The notes below the pieces were generated by a model. The model worked only from the letters and a program-made list of their open reading frames with translations, ran no database searches and was not told the origin of the DNA. 64,000 nt of DNA from WYZ-LMO2 sp038731605 (lineage in GTDB: Archaea > Halobacteriota > Archaeoglobi > Archaeoglobales > Archaeoglobaceae), in contig JAVYQP010000001.1 of NCBI GenBank assembly GCA_038731605.1, positions 554,948 through 618,947 on the forward strand, in the 5' to 3' direction. The translations under genes and the position numbers were made by a program. Positions within the stretch are counted from its first letter, which is position 1. Each line of letters begins with the position of its first letter. Positions 1 through 7,255 of this stretch are shown here, piece by piece.

Positions 1-1291
1 CTGCGATGTCTATGACTTCCTTGTCCGGACACGCAACCTTCGCCCCCATCGCAGCTGGGAATCCGAAGCCCATCGTTCCAAGACCTCCGCTACTTATGAA
101 CTGCCTTGGATGCTTGACTTTGAAGAACTGCGCACTCCACATCTGGTTCTGACCAACTTCAGTCGTCACAATCGCATCTGGGAAAATCTCGCAAGCTTTT
201 TCTATCACGAACTGCGGTTTAAAGCCCTCGTTCTTGTATCTCAGCGGGAACTTCTCCCTCCACTCCCTTATCTTGTCCTCCCACTCCTTTCTTTGCTTGT
301 ATTCGATGTATTTCTTAAGCGCTGCGAGCACACGTTTTGCGTCGCCAACGATTGGAACGTCGACACGAACGTTCTTACCAATTTCTGCAGGATCGATGTC
401 TATGTGGATGATCTTTGCCTGTGGGGCGAAAAGCGCTGCATTGCCAGTCGTTCTGTCGCTGAAGCGACAACCAACTGCGATTATGAGATCGCTCTCGCTC
501 AACGCATAGTTAGCGTATTTCGACCCATGCATTCCCACGAACCCAAGGCAAAGCGGATGATACTCGCTTATCGCTCCTTTTCCCATCAGCGTCGTAACGA
601 CAAAAGCCGGAATAGTTTCAGCAAGTTCTGTGAGCTCTTTTGAGGCGTTGGCAATCTTCACACCTCCTCCAGCCAAGATTATCGGTCTCTCAGCCTTCAT
701 TATCAGTTCCGCAGCCTTCTTTATCTGCATCGGATGCCCCTCGTATTTTGGCTTGTAGCCGATCAGCTCAACCCTTGTCGGATAATCGAACTCTATATCT
801 GCCATCGAAACGTCCTTTGGAATATCAACGAGCACAGGTCCCGGGCGTCCGGAGGAAGCGATGTAAAAAGCCTCTCTCACGATCCTCAGCAGTTTCTTCG
901 GATCGGTGACAAGGTAGTTGTGCTTCGTGATCGGCATCGTTATTCCCGTGATATCCGCTTCCTGAAAAGCGTCGTTGCCTATTAGATGCCTTGCAACTTG
1001 CCCCGTGAACACGACGATCGGCGAGGAGTCCATGTAAGCGTTTGCAATTCCCGTAACTGTGTTTGTCGCTCCCGGACCAGAGGTTGCGAAAACGACGCCA
1101 ACTTTTCCGCTCGCCCTTGCATAGCCATCCGCCGCATGCGTTGCGCCCTGTTCGTGTCTCGTCGTTATGTGGCGAATGTTTGAGTCGTATAGTGCATCGT
1201 AGATTTCAAGAATCGCTCCCCCCGGGATTCCAAAAACGACTTCAACGCCCTCTTTTTCTAAAGCCTTGATAAAGGCGTCAGCAGCTCGCAT
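1..1291 (-). CDS. ilvB: Acetolactate synthase large subunit (3' end cut by window edge)
   Basis: Thiamine-diphosphate enzyme that condenses two pyruvates (or pyruvate and 2-oxobutyrate) in valine, leucine and isoleucine synthesis. About 430 codons are visible, starting MRAADAFIKALEKEGVEVVF. The N-terminal ThDP-binding domain shows FGIPGGAILEIYDAL near residue 20 and the catalytic Glu in RHEQGATH near residue 47. The frame runs to the left edge at a GLGTMGFGFPAAMGAK stretch, just before the GDG metal/ThDP motif, so roughly 120-130 C-terminal residues lie outside. The ATG at 1291 is chosen because GGGGTGGG lies just before it. The regulatory subunit ilvN would be expected downstream, outside the window. 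The family is clear; a related ThDP enzyme of the same superfamily is the only serious alternative. Confidence 0.93.
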   Translation of the reverse strand, partial: MRAADAFIKALEKEGVEVVFGIPGGAILEIYDALYDSNIRHITTRHEQGATHAADGYARASGKVGVVFATSGPGATNTVTGIANAYMDSSPIVVFTGQVARHLIGNDAFQEADITGITMPITKHNYLVTDPKKLLRIVREAFYIASSGRPGPVLVDIPKDVSMADIEFDYPTRVELIGYKPKYEGHPMQIKKAAELIMKAERPIILAGGGVKIANASKELTELAETIPAFVVTTLMGKGAISEYHPLCLGFVGMHGSKYANYALSESDLIIAVGCRFSDRTTGNAALFAPQAKIIHIDIDPAEIGKNVRVDVPIVGDAKRVLAALKKYIEYKQRKEWEDKIREWREKFPLRYKNEGFKPQFVIEKACEIFPDAIVTTEVGQNQMWSAQFFKVKHPRQFISSGGLGTMGFGFPAAMGAKVACPDKEVIDIA

Positions 1292-1412
1292 AAGCCCACC
1301 CCAAAGTAGCTTTAAAACAGGACTACCAATACCAAAGCCAACGTCGAGTTGAAAGCCATTGCAGTTCGTTGCAAACACGATTTAAATATTTTTGCCTTCG
1401 GCAAAATTCAGC

Positions 1413-2228
1413 TTAGATCCGAAGTTTCCCCAAAATTCTGCTTGCGAGCGAGAGGGAATAGTCTCTTGGCTCTATTTTTCCAACGACTTCGATGTCTTCT
1501 GCTTTGAGGTCAAACGTTTCCATCGCAAGTCTGATGTGCTCGACTTCGTAGGGATTAACGTTCATGAGCAGTGTGGCGACGAAATCGCAGGCTACGACGT
1601 TGTCGCTTGCAATCATTACCCCATGCTTCACAGGTTTGGGGAACATCTCGGAGAGATTTCCCGCAATTACTCCGTCTATTATTGTCACTTGTGGCTTTGT
1701 GAACTGTAGCAAATCCACGAGCTTCTGATCTATCCCGGGGTGCATGTAGACTGCGGGTTTTTTAAGGAAGCCCATGTTGTTCTTTATTCCAAGCGTAACC
1801 TTGGTCAAGTGATGAACTTTCATCTTAGGGACACTTATGAATCGGTTTCTCGCCGAAACAGCGGTTTTAGCCATCTTAACACTTTTAAGCGCTTTTCCAT
1901 TTATCTCGACTTCGATAAATTCGTCTTCGTTTAGATTAATGCAGTTTGCAAACCTTTCGAGTTCAAACGCTTTGAAGCACTCGCTTGCGGATTTTTTAAA
2001 GAAACCGCCCTCGATGACAGCGAGCTCTATCCCATGCTCCTTTGCGATTTTCAGAATGGACTTCACGACTTCTGGATGAGTTATGCACCCGTTCTCTGGA
2101 TCGTCGAATTTCAGAAAGTTCGGCTTCAAAAACTCGCAGTCCTCGATGGAAAAAAGATCGAACGCCTTCTCCAAGAATTTTCCAACCTCGCTGTAGCTCT
2201 CGACCTTGTCGACAAAAACTTTCACCAT
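1413..2228 (-). CDS. DUF362 family protein
   Basis: A 271-residue protein with the fold and motifs of DUF362 (KPNFL near residue 36, THPEVVKSILKIAKEHG, PKMKVHHLTKVTLGIKNNMG near 135-155, and a late ASDNVVACDFVATLLM). DUF362 proteins are often annotated as iron-sulfur or uncharacterised proteins. This copy has no ferredoxin-type CxxCxxC cluster, so it is the stand-alone core domain. It starts within a few bases of the end of the HTH-CBS gene and is the last gene of the leftward operon that begins at purA. The molecular function is not known, and I infer none from context. Confidence 0.8.
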   Translation of the reverse strand: MVKVFVDKVESYSEVGKFLEKAFDLFSIEDCEFLKPNFLKFDDPENGCITHPEVVKSILKIAKEHGIELAVIEGGFFKKSASECFKAFELERFANCINLNEDEFIEVEINGKALKSVKMAKTAVSARNRFISVPKMKVHHLTKVTLGIKNNMGFLKKPAVYMHPGIDQKLVDLLQFTKPQVTIIDGVIAGNLSEMFPKPVKHGVMIASDNVVACDFVATLLMNVNPYEVEHIRLAMETFDLKAEDIEVVGKIEPRDYSLSLASRILGKLRI

Positions 2229-2229
2229 A

Positions 2230-2790
2230 TCAACGACCTGCGTTGATTCTCATCACGTCGTGCTTCGTTATTATTCCCAAGATCTTGCCCTTTTCGACAA
2301 CTATGACTGCGGGATTTTCAAGCAGAAGCTTTGAAAACTCCTCAATTTCAGCGTCGGGGCTTATTTCTGGGAGAGGTGGCTCGAGAATGTCTTTAACCTT
2401 TAGATCCCTTTTCCCCTCGTAGAAGGCTCTGAAAATTCCCCTCTCTGAAACGCTTCCAACGATCTTCCCTTTGTCAACGACGGGCATTTGCGAAATTCCC
2501 TTCTCTATCATTGTCTTCGCAACCTTCGATATAGTCTCGTCGAGTTCTGCTACAATCACCGGAGAGTTCATGACGTTTTCAGCCTTCTTCTTTCTCTCTA
2601 ACTCTTCAAAAACGCTCATGATCTTCTTTATCAGCGAGAGCTTTGGATCCAGCGCCCCAGATTCGAGCTTTGCGATCAAGGATTGACTCACTCCAACGAG
2701 CTCTGCAAGCTCCTTCTGTGTCATCTTAAGCTTTTTCCTCTTCGCCCTTATATCTTTGGGTTCGATCATACTCACTGGTATTCTCTCCAA
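2230..2790 (-). CDS. HTH (XRE-type) transcriptional regulator with two CBS domains
   Basis: A 186-residue predicted DNA-binding regulator. Residues about 10-65 form an XRE/Cro helix-turn-helix (KKLKMTQKELAELVGVSQSL, then the recognition helix IAKLESG). Residues about 70-186 are a CBS pair (AKTMIEKGISQMPVVD and KILGIITKHDVMRINAG), a module that usually binds adenosine nucleotides such as AMP, ATP or SAM. The architecture is common in euryarchaea. The start overlaps the end of the TFS gene by 19 bases, so it is translated from the purA operon. Sitting downstream of an AMP-biosynthesis gene, adenylate sensing is attractive, but that is inference. Confidence 0.88.
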   Translation of the reverse strand: MERIPVSMIEPKDIRAKRKKLKMTQKELAELVGVSQSLIAKLESGALDPKLSLIKKIMSVFEELERKKKAENVMNSPVIVAELDETISKVAKTMIEKGISQMPVVDKGKIVGSVSERGIFRAFYEGKRDLKVKDILEPPLPEISPDAEIEEFSKLLLENPAVIVVEKGKILGIITKHDVMRINAGR

Positions 2791-3080
2791 GTCTTACCAC
2801 ACTTCGTGCAACGGAAAAATCTAACTTCGCTCTCATCTGCTGCTCTCAGCTGTCTCATCCACCAGTAAGCCTCAGTGTTCCCACAGGCTGGACAAATAGC
2901 CTTCGTAGTCGGCAAAGTCTGGACCTTCTCGCCCTCGATCACGGGTATCTCTTCCTTGTTCATCTCAGACTTTATGACCACTTTCTCGTTTCCCGCCTCT
3001 TTTTCGTATCCGCACTTCCTACACACGAGCTTGTCTCCCGAGTATCGCATCAGACTCTTACATTTGGGACAGAATTCCAC
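2772..3080 (-). CDS. tfs: Transcription factor S (TFIIS-like RNA polymerase cleavage factor)
   Basis: A 102-residue archaeal homologue of the RPB9/TFIIS zinc-ribbon proteins. It stimulates transcript cleavage by backtracked RNA polymerase. The N-terminal ribbon has CPKC at 4-7 and CRKCG near 20-24. The C-terminal ribbon has CPACG near 63-67 and CTKCGKTW near 91-98. Between them the tip loop reads RAADESE, carrying the acidic Asp-Glu pair that acts in the polymerase active site. The length matches the family. The start overlaps the end of the Nudix gene by 23 bases. Confidence 0.95.
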   Translation of the reverse strand: MEFCPKCKSLMRYSGDKLVCRKCGYEKEAGNEKVVIKSEMNKEEIPVIEGEKVQTLPTTKAICPACGNTEAYWWMRQLRAADESEVRFFRCTKCGKTWREYQ

Positions 3081-3468
3081 GAAGTTTCACCTCCGCATCT
3101 TTGATCATCTTTTCATGGTCAAAAGCGAGCTTTGGCAATTCGTGAAGACTGAAAAGAGCGACTTCTTTCGCATCGCTTCCGCTTCTAAGCTCCCCGCCAG
3201 TGGGAATAACTATGAAGCAGATAGAAACAAAATGCCCCCTTGGGTCTCTATTCGGGTCTGAATAAACTCCGACAAGGCTGTGGATCTTGCCTTTTAGTCC
3301 AGTTTCCTCCTCTACTTCTCTTAAGACTGCGTTCTCCACAGTTTCTCCGTATTCAACGATTCCTCCCGGCAGGGCGTAGAAGTCTTTGAAGGGCTCGTTC
3401 TTTCTTTTTATCAGAACGATCTTGCGGTTGTAGGGGATTATCGCATCGACTGCAAGTGTGGGTCTCAT
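3058..3468 (-). CDS. Nudix hydrolase, ADP-ribose pyrophosphatase type
   Basis: A 136-residue Nudix protein. The Nudix box runs from GGIVEYGETVENAVLREVEE to ETGL around residues 36-58 (pattern GX5EX7REUXEEXGU). A following SDPNRDPRGH stretch is typical of the archaeal ADP-ribose pyrophosphatase group, so hydrolysis of ADP-ribose to AMP and ribose 5-phosphate is the likely reaction. The start codon overlaps the stop of the PHP gene by four bases. With purA upstream, a nucleotide salvage or house-cleaning role is plausible. The exact substrate cannot be read from the sequence. Confidence 0.9.
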   Translation of the reverse strand: MRPTLAVDAIIPYNRKIVLIKRKNEPFKDFYALPGGIVEYGETVENAVLREVEEETGLKGKIHSLVGVYSDPNRDPRGHFVSICFIVIPTGGELRSGSDAKEVALFSLHELPKLAFDHEKMIKDAEVKLRGILSQM

Positions 3469-4094
3469 ATCCTAAGGAGTTTTGCTCGCCAGAAATACTT
3501 TTTTAACTTTTCCAGAGACCATCCAACGTTCCCGACTCTCTCCAACTTGTGCGCATCACTACCGATCGAGATAACCAGATCTCTCTCCGAGCACTTTGCG
3601 AGGAAATCCTCTGGAGGGCATCGGTGACCTGAGTTTATCTCTAAAGCTACTCCAAGGGACTCGAGCTTGTCTAAGAGTTCGTTCTCCTTTTCAGCATCTC
3701 TTGAGTGTCCGAAGAGATCTGAAAGAACGTGTCCCACAACTTGCACATCGTTTTTTTCGATGCATCTAATGATCCTATCGAAATAATTTAACGCATACTC
3801 GTGCACGGACACGAGGATGAAATCGAAGTCGAAGTCTGGCAGGTAGATCTCACCGAAGCCATTGATCCCACACTCTATTCCGCTGTAGATCTTTATTCCA
3901 TACGTCTCCTTTGCGATCTCGATCTCTTCGGCTCTCCTCTTCGCCTTTTTTTCATCCAAGCCAAAGCTCAGCTCAATCGAATGATCCACGATCGCAATCT
4001 CTCTGAGCCCAAGCTCCTTGGCTTTTTTCGCTATCTCTAAAACGCTCGCCTTTCCGTCGGAGTAGTTCGAGTGTATGTGGTAATCCATCATCAA
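3465..4094 (-). CDS. PHP-domain phosphoesterase
   Basis: A 209-residue polymerase-and-histidinol-phosphatase (PHP) domain protein, a TIM-barrel metallo-phosphoesterase. Metal ligands are visible as HIHSNYSDG (residues 5-13), AIVDHS (about 33-38), a central Glu in GIECGING, SVHE, VVGHV, and the late SIGSDAH motif. The size suits a minimal archaeal PHP enzyme rather than a polymerase-linked domain. Substrates could be histidinol phosphate, a nucleotide 3'-phosphate or another monoester; nothing in the sequence decides this. It overlaps purA by four bases at ATGA and is the second gene of the operon. Confidence 0.88.
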   Translation of the reverse strand: MMMDYHIHSNYSDGKASVLEIAKKAKELGLREIAIVDHSIELSFGLDEKKAKRRAEEIEIAKETYGIKIYSGIECGINGFGEIYLPDFDFDFILVSVHEYALNYFDRIIRCIEKNDVQVVGHVLSDLFGHSRDAEKENELLDKLESLGVALEINSGHRCPPEDFLAKCSERDLVISIGSDAHKLERVGNVGWSLEKLKKYFWRAKLLRI

Positions 4095-5101
4095 AGCTTT
4101 TCCTTCCGCAGGTCGATGATTTGCTTGATCTCAGGACCCGTGGAGATCAGCGTAACTGGCACTTTGACTTCTGCTTCGACTTGTTCGATGAACTTCTTCG
4201 CCTTCGGAGTTAGCTTTTCCCATTCAGTAACACCATAGCATTCTCTGTCGAGCTTGTCGATTCCAGTGATCGCAACTTGCGTAGCTCCGTTTACCATCGC
4301 AGAATACCTTGCAAGCTTGCCATCCCAGTATCCGACCCTTCTTCTTCTACCAGTAACGGTTCCGTATTCTACGATCCCCAACCTCTCCGCCTCCTCGACT
4401 GGCATCTCAGTGGGGAAAGGTCCAGCGCCCACCCTCGTTGGGAAGCACTTGAAAACCACGATCACGTCGTCGATCTTTGTAGGTCCAACGCCTACATCGG
4501 AAGCGATCGCCGATGCGGTCGTGTCTTTGGAGGTTACATAGGGATAGGTGCCATAGTAAAGGCTGAGTCCAAAGCCTTGGCTACCTTCGATGAGCACGAA
4601 CTCATTTCGATCCAACGCTTCGTTTATCTCGAGCGGAACATCTGTGAGGAAGTCCTTAAGCTCTGGAATGTCCTTCGCTTGCTTCGCAACTCTACGAACT
4701 CTGTCAACATTCGCAGGTCCGCATCCAGTTCCAGTTGTTCCGATTTGTCTTAGATGCCCATCTGCCTTATCTACTTCGCAGTGTTTTTGCTCGATGATTG
4801 CACATCTGTAGTCGACTCTTGCACGATCTGCGACTTTCAGCATTTCAACTTCTTTTAAGAAAACTTCCGGATTCACGAGAACGCCTGCGCCGATGAGGAG
4901 CTTTGCAGATTTATAAACGAATCCCGAGGGGATCATCCTAACTCCGAACTTTTGCCCGTTTATCTCCACGGTATGCCCTGCGTTTGGTCCTACGCCTCCT
5001 CGTGCAATTATGCTCGGCTTATCAGAGTTTGCGACGTGCGCAACTATTTTTCCCTTTCCCTCGTCTCCCCAGAAACCCCCTACGATTACAGTTGCGGACA
5101 T
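4091..5101 (-). CDS. purA: Adenylosuccinate synthetase
   Basis: A 336-residue enzyme making adenylosuccinate from IMP, aspartate and GTP, the first step from IMP to AMP. The GTP-binding GGFWGDEGKGKIVAH (residues 8-22) and GPNAGHTVE motifs are intact, and the later VTGRRRRVGYWD and ITGIDKLD segments match the family. It is shorter than the bacterial enzyme (about 430 residues) but normal for the archaeal short form. It is the first gene of a tightly overlapping leftward operon with a PHP phosphoesterase, Nudix hydrolase, TFS, an HTH-CBS regulator and DUF362. Confidence 0.97.
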   Translation of the reverse strand: MSATVIVGGFWGDEGKGKIVAHVANSDKPSIIARGGVGPNAGHTVEINGQKFGVRMIPSGFVYKSAKLLIGAGVLVNPEVFLKEVEMLKVADRARVDYRCAIIEQKHCEVDKADGHLRQIGTTGTGCGPANVDRVRRVAKQAKDIPELKDFLTDVPLEINEALDRNEFVLIEGSQGFGLSLYYGTYPYVTSKDTTASAIASDVGVGPTKIDDVIVVFKCFPTRVGAGPFPTEMPVEEAERLGIVEYGTVTGRRRRVGYWDGKLARYSAMVNGATQVAITGIDKLDRECYGVTEWEKLTPKAKKFIEQVEAEVKVPVTLISTGPEIKQIIDLRKEKL

Positions 5102-5195
5102 AGAGATGAGTTTGCGGAATTGCTTATGGAGTTTACGTTTTCTTCGCTTTCAGCCTTGTGCAGAATATTTTTCTTCAAGTCCAAGAACTTTACCT

Positions 5196-5765
5196 ATGGC
5201 TACGGTTTGGAGTGCGAGTAGGGGGGAGTTCAGCATAGGCGACTACTACTACTTCTCGAAGCTCACGAGGATCGCAGAGAGGGAGAAGCTGGAAATGCAC
5301 GAAGAGAAGAGATTTACAAAACTCGGCGACTACGATGTGATAGTGTTCAACTACCCCGAGATAAAGTTCAGCGCAAACGACATCACAAGGATCAAAAAGT
5401 GGGCTAACATGGGGAAAAAGATCGTGCTCACGGGCTACTATTCCAACGTCGATCGAGTTTCTGAGAACGTGAACAGGGTTGCGAAGCACTTCGGGCTTAA
5501 GATCAACTACGATCTGATAACAGACGAGGAAAAAAACCACGGCGATCCGATGTTTCCGTTCGCAAAATGCGGAGATCTCGAAGTCTTGATGCCCTGTTCT
5601 GCGTCTGTAAGCGGTGGAAAGAGCTTTGTAGTGGGTAAAGGTATTTTTGGGGCGGTAAGCAATAACGTCCTCGTTTTGGGCACTGCGGTTTTCTGGGACA
5701 ACTACTCGATCGAAGTTGCAAACAACCGTGAGTTTGCGCTTAAAATACTCAGAGGCGAGTTTTAA
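5196..5765 (+). CDS. Rossmann-like (GATase/DUF4350-like) protein of unknown function
   Basis: About 189 residues starting MATVWSASRGEFSIGDYYYF. The ATG at 5196 is preferred over an upstream ATG in the same frame because the extra N-terminal residues are out of character and antisense to purA. The pattern of a first beta strand, GEFSIGDYYYFSKL, DYDVIVFNYPE and a Gly-rich KKIVLTGYY resembles the flavodoxin/GATase-like domains found in archaeal DUF4350-type proteins. No Cys-His-Glu catalytic triad is obvious. It abuts trmY with a one-base overlap (TAATG), so the two are probably cotranscribed. Function unknown. Confidence 0.7.
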   Translation: MATVWSASRGEFSIGDYYYFSKLTRIAEREKLEMHEEKRFTKLGDYDVIVFNYPEIKFSANDITRIKKWANMGKKIVLTGYYSNVDRVSENVNRVAKHFGLKINYDLITDEEKNHGDPMFPFAKCGDLEVLMPCSASVSGGKSFVVGKGIFGAVSNNVLVLGTAVFWDNYSIEVANNREFALKILRGEF

Positions 5766-6352
5766 TGCGCTCCTTTTTGGTAATTGGAAACGAAGCGGTT
5801 ACGGAACCCTTTAGCCTAAACGACATTCCGGGAGCGGGGAGGATGGACATTCTATGCAGATGCGTCTCGCAGGCTCTTTTCCTTTCCCATTCGATAAGAA
5901 AAGACGTCGAGGTTTTTCTCCTCCTCCTTGGAAAACCAGATCCGCCGAAGGTGGTTCGAATAGTGAGCAACGAGCTCCGCAGGATGTCTCCCGACGAGAG
6001 GAACATAGCGGGGCACATAAGAAAGGCACTGGGATTCAAAGCGACGAAAGACTGGACTGAGACGAATTCTGGTATTTTTGTCGCTAAAAAAAGTCTTGAG
6101 GAGCTTTTGCTCGAGCTCTCAAAGAGATACAGCGTCTATTATCTGCGGGAAGACGGTAGGGACATAAGCGAAGTCGTTTCGGAGATCAAGGATCCTCTGT
6201 TTGTTTTGGGCGACCACTTAGGGGTTAAGAGGGAGGACGAGGACGTGATATCGAAATTCGCAACCGCAGTGTTAAGCGTTTCACAGCTCTCGCTGATGGC
6301 AGAACAGTGCATAACGATAGCGCACTACATACTCGACAAAAATAGAACTTGA
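5765..6352 (+). CDS. trmY: tRNA (pseudouridine54-N1)-methyltransferase TrmY
   Basis: A 195-residue SPOUT-class methyltransferase (formerly DUF358) that converts pseudouridine 54 in the T-loop of archaeal tRNAs to N1-methylpseudouridine. The start MRSFLVIGNEAVTEPF, the conserved NDIPGAGRMDILCRC and the SPDERNIAGHIRKAL segment near residues 75-95 are diagnostic. The C-terminal part (LGDHLGVKREDED near 150) contains the SAM-binding knot region. Its length matches the family. It overlaps the upstream Rossmann-like gene by one base. Confidence 0.95.
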   Translation: MRSFLVIGNEAVTEPFSLNDIPGAGRMDILCRCVSQALFLSHSIRKDVEVFLLLLGKPDPPKVVRIVSNELRRMSPDERNIAGHIRKALGFKATKDWTETNSGIFVAKKSLEELLLELSKRYSVYYLREDGRDISEVVSEIKDPLFVLGDHLGVKREDEDVISKFATAVLSVSQLSLMAEQCITIAHYILDKNRT

Positions 6353-6398
6353 CAATCTCTGTCACGAAAATTTTATTAGCTTGAAAAGCTTAGATTCT

Positions 6399-6467
6399 TA
6401 GGGGGCGTTGATGTAACATTGGCACCTGTCCCGCCGCCGATGCAATCTTGATACTTTTGCGCCCCCC
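6399..6467 (+). ncRNA. Candidate structured small RNA (two-stem hairpin)
   Basis: The gap between trmY and rps8e holds a long dyad. GGGGGCG (6401-6407) pairs with CGCCCCC (6460-6466), and inside it CATTGGC (6417-6423) pairs with GCCGATG (6436-6442), leaving a 12-base apical loop and a large asymmetric internal loop. GC content is far above the flanks. A TATA-like ATTTTATTA at about 6369-6377 lies at the right distance for a start near 6400 on the plus strand. The two-stem shape with an internal pocket recalls an H/ACA guide, but no clear ACA box or K-turn is visible. The minus strand folds equally well, so strand and class are uncertain. Confidence 0.4.
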
Positions 6468-6474
6468 TCAAATT

Positions 6475-6858
6475 TCACTGCTTTTCGATGAGCACAGCGT
6501 TTATTATTCCCTCCTGGCTCGGTCTGTTCGTAACTCTTGCCTTCCCGACCGAAGTCGCAATAACTGCGCCCTTCGTGATGACTCCGTGCCTAACGTAGTG
6601 AACGTTCGCTGGATTTTCAAGAACCGCTTTTATCTCAGCCCTCACAACCTTCTTTTGCGCAGGATCGTAAACGTTCGCAAACTTATCCGCAAAGAGCCTT
6701 ATCTTGTAGTTTCCACCCATCATCCTGTCTTTCTTTGTCTTTCTTTCCCCAACATGGGTCATCACTTGCTCTCCGCCAAGCTCATACTTTCTCTTCTTCC
6801 TGTGTGGTCTGTAAAGTCCACCGGTTGGTTTTCTTCTACTCCTTCCTTGGAATATCAT
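6475..6858 (-). CDS. rps8e: 30S ribosomal protein S8e
   Basis: A 127-residue archaeal/eukaryotic-type small-subunit ribosomal protein. The N terminus (MIFQGRSRRKPTGGLYRPHRKKR) and the C-terminal GVITKGAVIATSVGKARVTN motif are characteristic. It is a single-gene unit transcribed away from rnpB, sharing a 60-base divergent promoter region. The length is normal for the archaeal protein. Confidence 0.97.
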   Translation of the reverse strand: MIFQGRSRRKPTGGLYRPHRKKRKYELGGEQVMTHVGERKTKKDRMMGGNYKIRLFADKFANVYDPAQKKVVRAEIKAVLENPANVHYVRHGVITKGAVIATSVGKARVTNRPSQEGIINAVLIEKQ

Positions 6859-6895
6859 CAGCTCACCCCTCGCACCTTATTCACTCGCCTTAAAG

Positions 6896-6906
6896 ATTTT
6901 ATGCAT
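6896..6906 (+). promoter_or_regulatory. TATA box for RNase P RNA
   Basis: The AT-rich element TTTTATGCATAAAA around 6896-6909 sits about 25 bases before the first paired base of the RNase P RNA (about 6924). This is the usual archaeal spacing. Confidence 0.5.
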
Positions 6907-6921
6907 AAAAGTTCTACGTTG

Positions 6922-7180
6922 TTGGGGGAGCGGTGGTGGACGGCTTACCGAGAGGAGGAAAGTCCCCCCACCCGATAAAGGCAGGCTCCGCAAGGAGCAT
7001 CCCCGAGAGGGGATTGGGCGGAACAGAAAATCCCCCGGCGGAGGGAAATGCGATGAAGCCGAGAGGCTTAGGTCACCTCCGCTGGTTGAAAACTCCGCCC
7101 ACTGCCGGGTGCAAGGCTCAGCGCCGCTTAGACTGATGCCGTCGGAACAGAAGGGGGCTTACTACCACCACTCCCCCCAC
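6922..7180 (+). ncRNA. rnpB: RNase P RNA (archaeal)
   Basis: Catalytic RNA of the tRNA 5'-end processing ribonuclease. The universally conserved GAGGAAAGTCC element is at 6955-6965, and its partner ACAGAAGGGGGCTTA, forming helix P4 and CR-V, is at 7147-7161. The ends pair as helix P1 (GGGGGAG with GGTGGTGG near 6924-6940 against CCACCACTCCCCC near 7166-7178). The internal hairpin GGCTCCGCAAGGAGC and the GGCGGAACAGAAAA stretch fit the archaeal type A layout of about 260 bases. Open reading frames over this region are spurious. The ends are set by helix P1 and are accurate to a few bases. Confidence 0.95.
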
Positions 7181-7255
7181 GAACTTTTTAAAATTCTTTG
7201 GGCAAAGTTCAGCTTTTGGAAAAATTTTAAAACAACAAAGTTGAGAAAAATAGGG

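Noticed and set aside
5010..5195. Longer N terminus for the Rossmann-like gene
   Set aside because: The added residues are antisense to purA and out of character; ATG 5196 begins right at the first beta strand.
6401..6466. tRNA-like cloverleaf in the GC-rich dyad
   Set aside because: A seven-base acceptor-like stem exists, but there is no D-arm, no TTC-type T-loop and no plausible anticodon arm on either strand.
6933..7136. Open reading frames over the RNase P RNA, and the long N-terminal extension of the ATPase frame from 7109
   Set aside because: They lie within the conserved RNase P RNA; the ATPase domain begins only after ATG 7256/7271.
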